Source: Strigamia acuminata (taxonomy: Eukaryota > Arthropoda > Chilopoda > Geophilomorpha > Linotaeniidae). From it: a DNA stretch of 64,000 bases. The DNA lies in assembly GCA_949358305.1 (NCBI GenBank), contig OX442314.1, positions 38,847,211 through 38,911,210 of the forward strand, read 5' to 3'. Each line of letters opens with the position of its first letter. Position 1 is the first letter of the stretch. This document shows positions 62,386 through 64,000 of the stretch, in pieces. The translations under genes and the position numbers were made by a program. The notes under the pieces were generated by a model. It was not told the DNA's origin. It saw nothing but the letters and a program-made list of their open reading frames with translations, and ran no database searches.

Positions 62386-62490
62386 TCACAATAGAAATAA
62401 AATAAAACAACACAAAATGTTACGAAATGTTAAGTTTCTTTATTTCTTTATTTGAAGAAAAAATCACTCACACTCAACTCAAACGTGAAA

Positions 62491-64000
62491 ACCAACTGTG
62501 GCAACTAACTGTCTCTCTCGTTTCGGATCGCGCCATTTTTCCTTCACCGGATATTCACCGCAGCAGCTCACGACACGAAATGGCACAGGCCTGTCCCAGC
62601 CACTCGACCTTATATAACCTGTACTATATATACCATAGAGTAAGGATACATATAGACCAATACCCCTTATATAATAATATAACATTTTTATCCTAACTCG
62701 AAAAAACTAGGCCTACCATTCTCATGCTATCCAATGCTAACTCTGGAACGAGTAACAAATGTGACGTCACAATCCTTGCTCTTGCTCTTGCTCTTGTTCT
62801 CAACAATTCAATCTCATTCGTTTTCATCCTCGACTGCAGCAACTACAACTTCAAATGGTCTCACCATGATCATCAACTACCGCATGCATCATGTACGAAT
62901 TAATTGTAGGCTACAACTTGTGCGAGAGAGAACTTGTGCTCTTCCACGATCTTCACTTCGATTCCGTGGCTGTTTTCTTCTCCAGTGTAACTGAGATGAT
63001 TAGGCCTAACCCGCCACGTTGGTTTTGAAGATGCGAGGACGAGACAAAAATGTGTTGTTAACGGTCTTTAGGGTTTGTAAAAGTAATCAATTCGATTTAT
63101 TATAAAATTAATTAAATTAATTTTTTTCATTTTTACCAGCCAGCACGCGCTCGAACAAAGCTCTCGAATATGAAGATTTACTAAGTATTTTGACGAGATT
63201 TGAATGATTTTCGTATAATTTTGACGAGGTTTGCATCATTTTCTACGAATTTTGACGAGATTTTCATGATTTTCTGACTATTTTACACGATTTTCATGAT
63301 TTTCTGACTATTTTACGCAATTTTCATTTTTTTTCTGACTATTTTACACGATTTTCATGATTTTCTGACTATTTTACACGATTTTCATGATTTTCTGACT
63401 AGAGATTTAAGATTTTTCTCGAAATTTTAATGAGATTTACTCAGTCAGTAGCTTTCAGAGATTTTCTGAGAAATAAACCAAAGATTTTTACCAAGATTTT
63501 AACAAATTTTTCGCATTTATTTTCCAACTTCAAAAAATTCTCAAGAATTTCAAGATTTCCTGAATATTTTAAAAGATTTTTAAGATTTTCGAGTATTTTA
63601 AAACATTTTCAGAAAACTCTCAAGATTCAATCAAATTTCATAAAATTATTTCCTTCCTTTGTAAAAAAAAAAAAAATTCAAAAATCTCCTCCAATTCCAT
63701 CAGATTTACAAAATCCCAACTACAAGTAATAACAAGAATTCATTTTTTTAAAAAATTACCGTAAATAAAAAAATAAGCGCACCTTAATCAGTCGGAATTC
63801 AAACGCATGCGTACAAAGACGAAATAAATGCATTGTTTTTAATCATATCAAAATATTTATCAAACATTATACAGTATATTTGGTGCACGAAATTAAAAAC
63901 GATTGAGTACAATTGAGTATTTTTGATTCTGCCATTGATGGTCCAGCCAAATATTACACATTTAATTCAGACCAATCTGTATTCGTACAAGTTATTTACA
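62491..64000. repeat. Second tandem duplication, second copy (runs off the window)
   Basis: Matches 58204-59713: TATA block at 62606-62632, gene remnant at 62935-62997, AT-rich repeat at 63147-63707. The Thr/Ser-rich exon of this copy would start to the right of the window. Confidence 0.9.

Larger units (their letters stand above)
58204..62490. repeat. Second tandem duplication, 4,287-bp unit, first copy
   Basis: Sequence from 58204 onward reappears from 62491 to the window end, with landmarks offset by 4,287 bp (58447 to 62734, 59143 to 63430). Sampled stretches are identical. The unit holds a TATA-containing block, a gene-fragment remnant, the AT-rich repeat, the Thr/Ser-rich exon and a satellite. 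Confidence 0.9.

Overview
This is a eukaryotic nuclear window, most likely from an invertebrate and probably an arthropod-like animal. Host genes have introns, some of only about 61-66 bp, and carry TATA boxes and AATAAA poly(A) signals. The recognisable proteins are animal ones (Polycomb RING1/RNF2, SNW1/SKIP, an HMG-box plus C2H2 zinc-finger protein, a ZNF292/RLF-like N-terminal region). The species cannot be named from the sequence. No bacterial-type operons, CRISPR arrays, rRNA or tRNA genes were recognised.

Layout. 1-1165: possible 3' end of an LTR retroelement. 2426-3253 (+): five-exon HMG-box/C2H2 gene. 3958-6216 (-): three-exon RING1/RNF2 gene with minisatellites in both introns. 6425-6995: degenerate AT-rich repeat. 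7187-8701 (+): intact ZNF292/RLF N-terminal-like gene without zinc fingers. 8757-34545: a nest of mobile elements. It holds a 15-kb Ty3/gypsy-type retrotransposon (9448-24473, minus strand, LTRs of 971 and 968 bp, 4-bp target duplication, gag, pol and an unknown third ORF in the env position). It also holds copies of a repeated gene family encoding a protein with a nuclear localisation signal (here called MENW after its first residues), a dead Tc1/mariner with 296-bp inverted repeats, internally deleted PIF/Harbinger remnants, and a short LTR element lacking pol. 35014-36609 (+): intronless SNW1. 37085-38409: another MENW copy on the minus strand.

38410-58204: a tandem array of about 4.8 copies of a 4,148-bp unit. 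Each unit carries a ZNF292/RLF-like open frame (minus), a TATA-containing promoter-like block, a GT microsatellite, a pogo-like MITE and a TTTGAGAAAAA/TTTGACAAATT satellite. The frames in units 1-4 have lost the original ATG and open directly into the satellite. The fifth copy is cut at 58204, where it joins a second tandem duplication (unit 4,287 bp, 58204-62490, repeated from 62491 to the window end). That junction gives the fifth frame a new ATG and a nearby TATA box, making an in-frame chimeric ORF of 495 aa. The second unit also carries a Thr/Pro-, SA- and SR-rich protein exon (59714-61384, minus).

How it fits together: the intact gene at 7187 and the array copies are diverged paralogues. 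The 5'-flanking repeat of the 7187 gene reappears inverted in the second duplicon beside a small remnant of the gene's N-terminal coding sequence. The locus therefore looks like repeated duplication of one gene family, with satellite DNA as a plausible substrate for unequal exchange. The most notable items are the array and its chimeric terminal gene, the unknown ORF3 of the gypsy element, and the MENW family.
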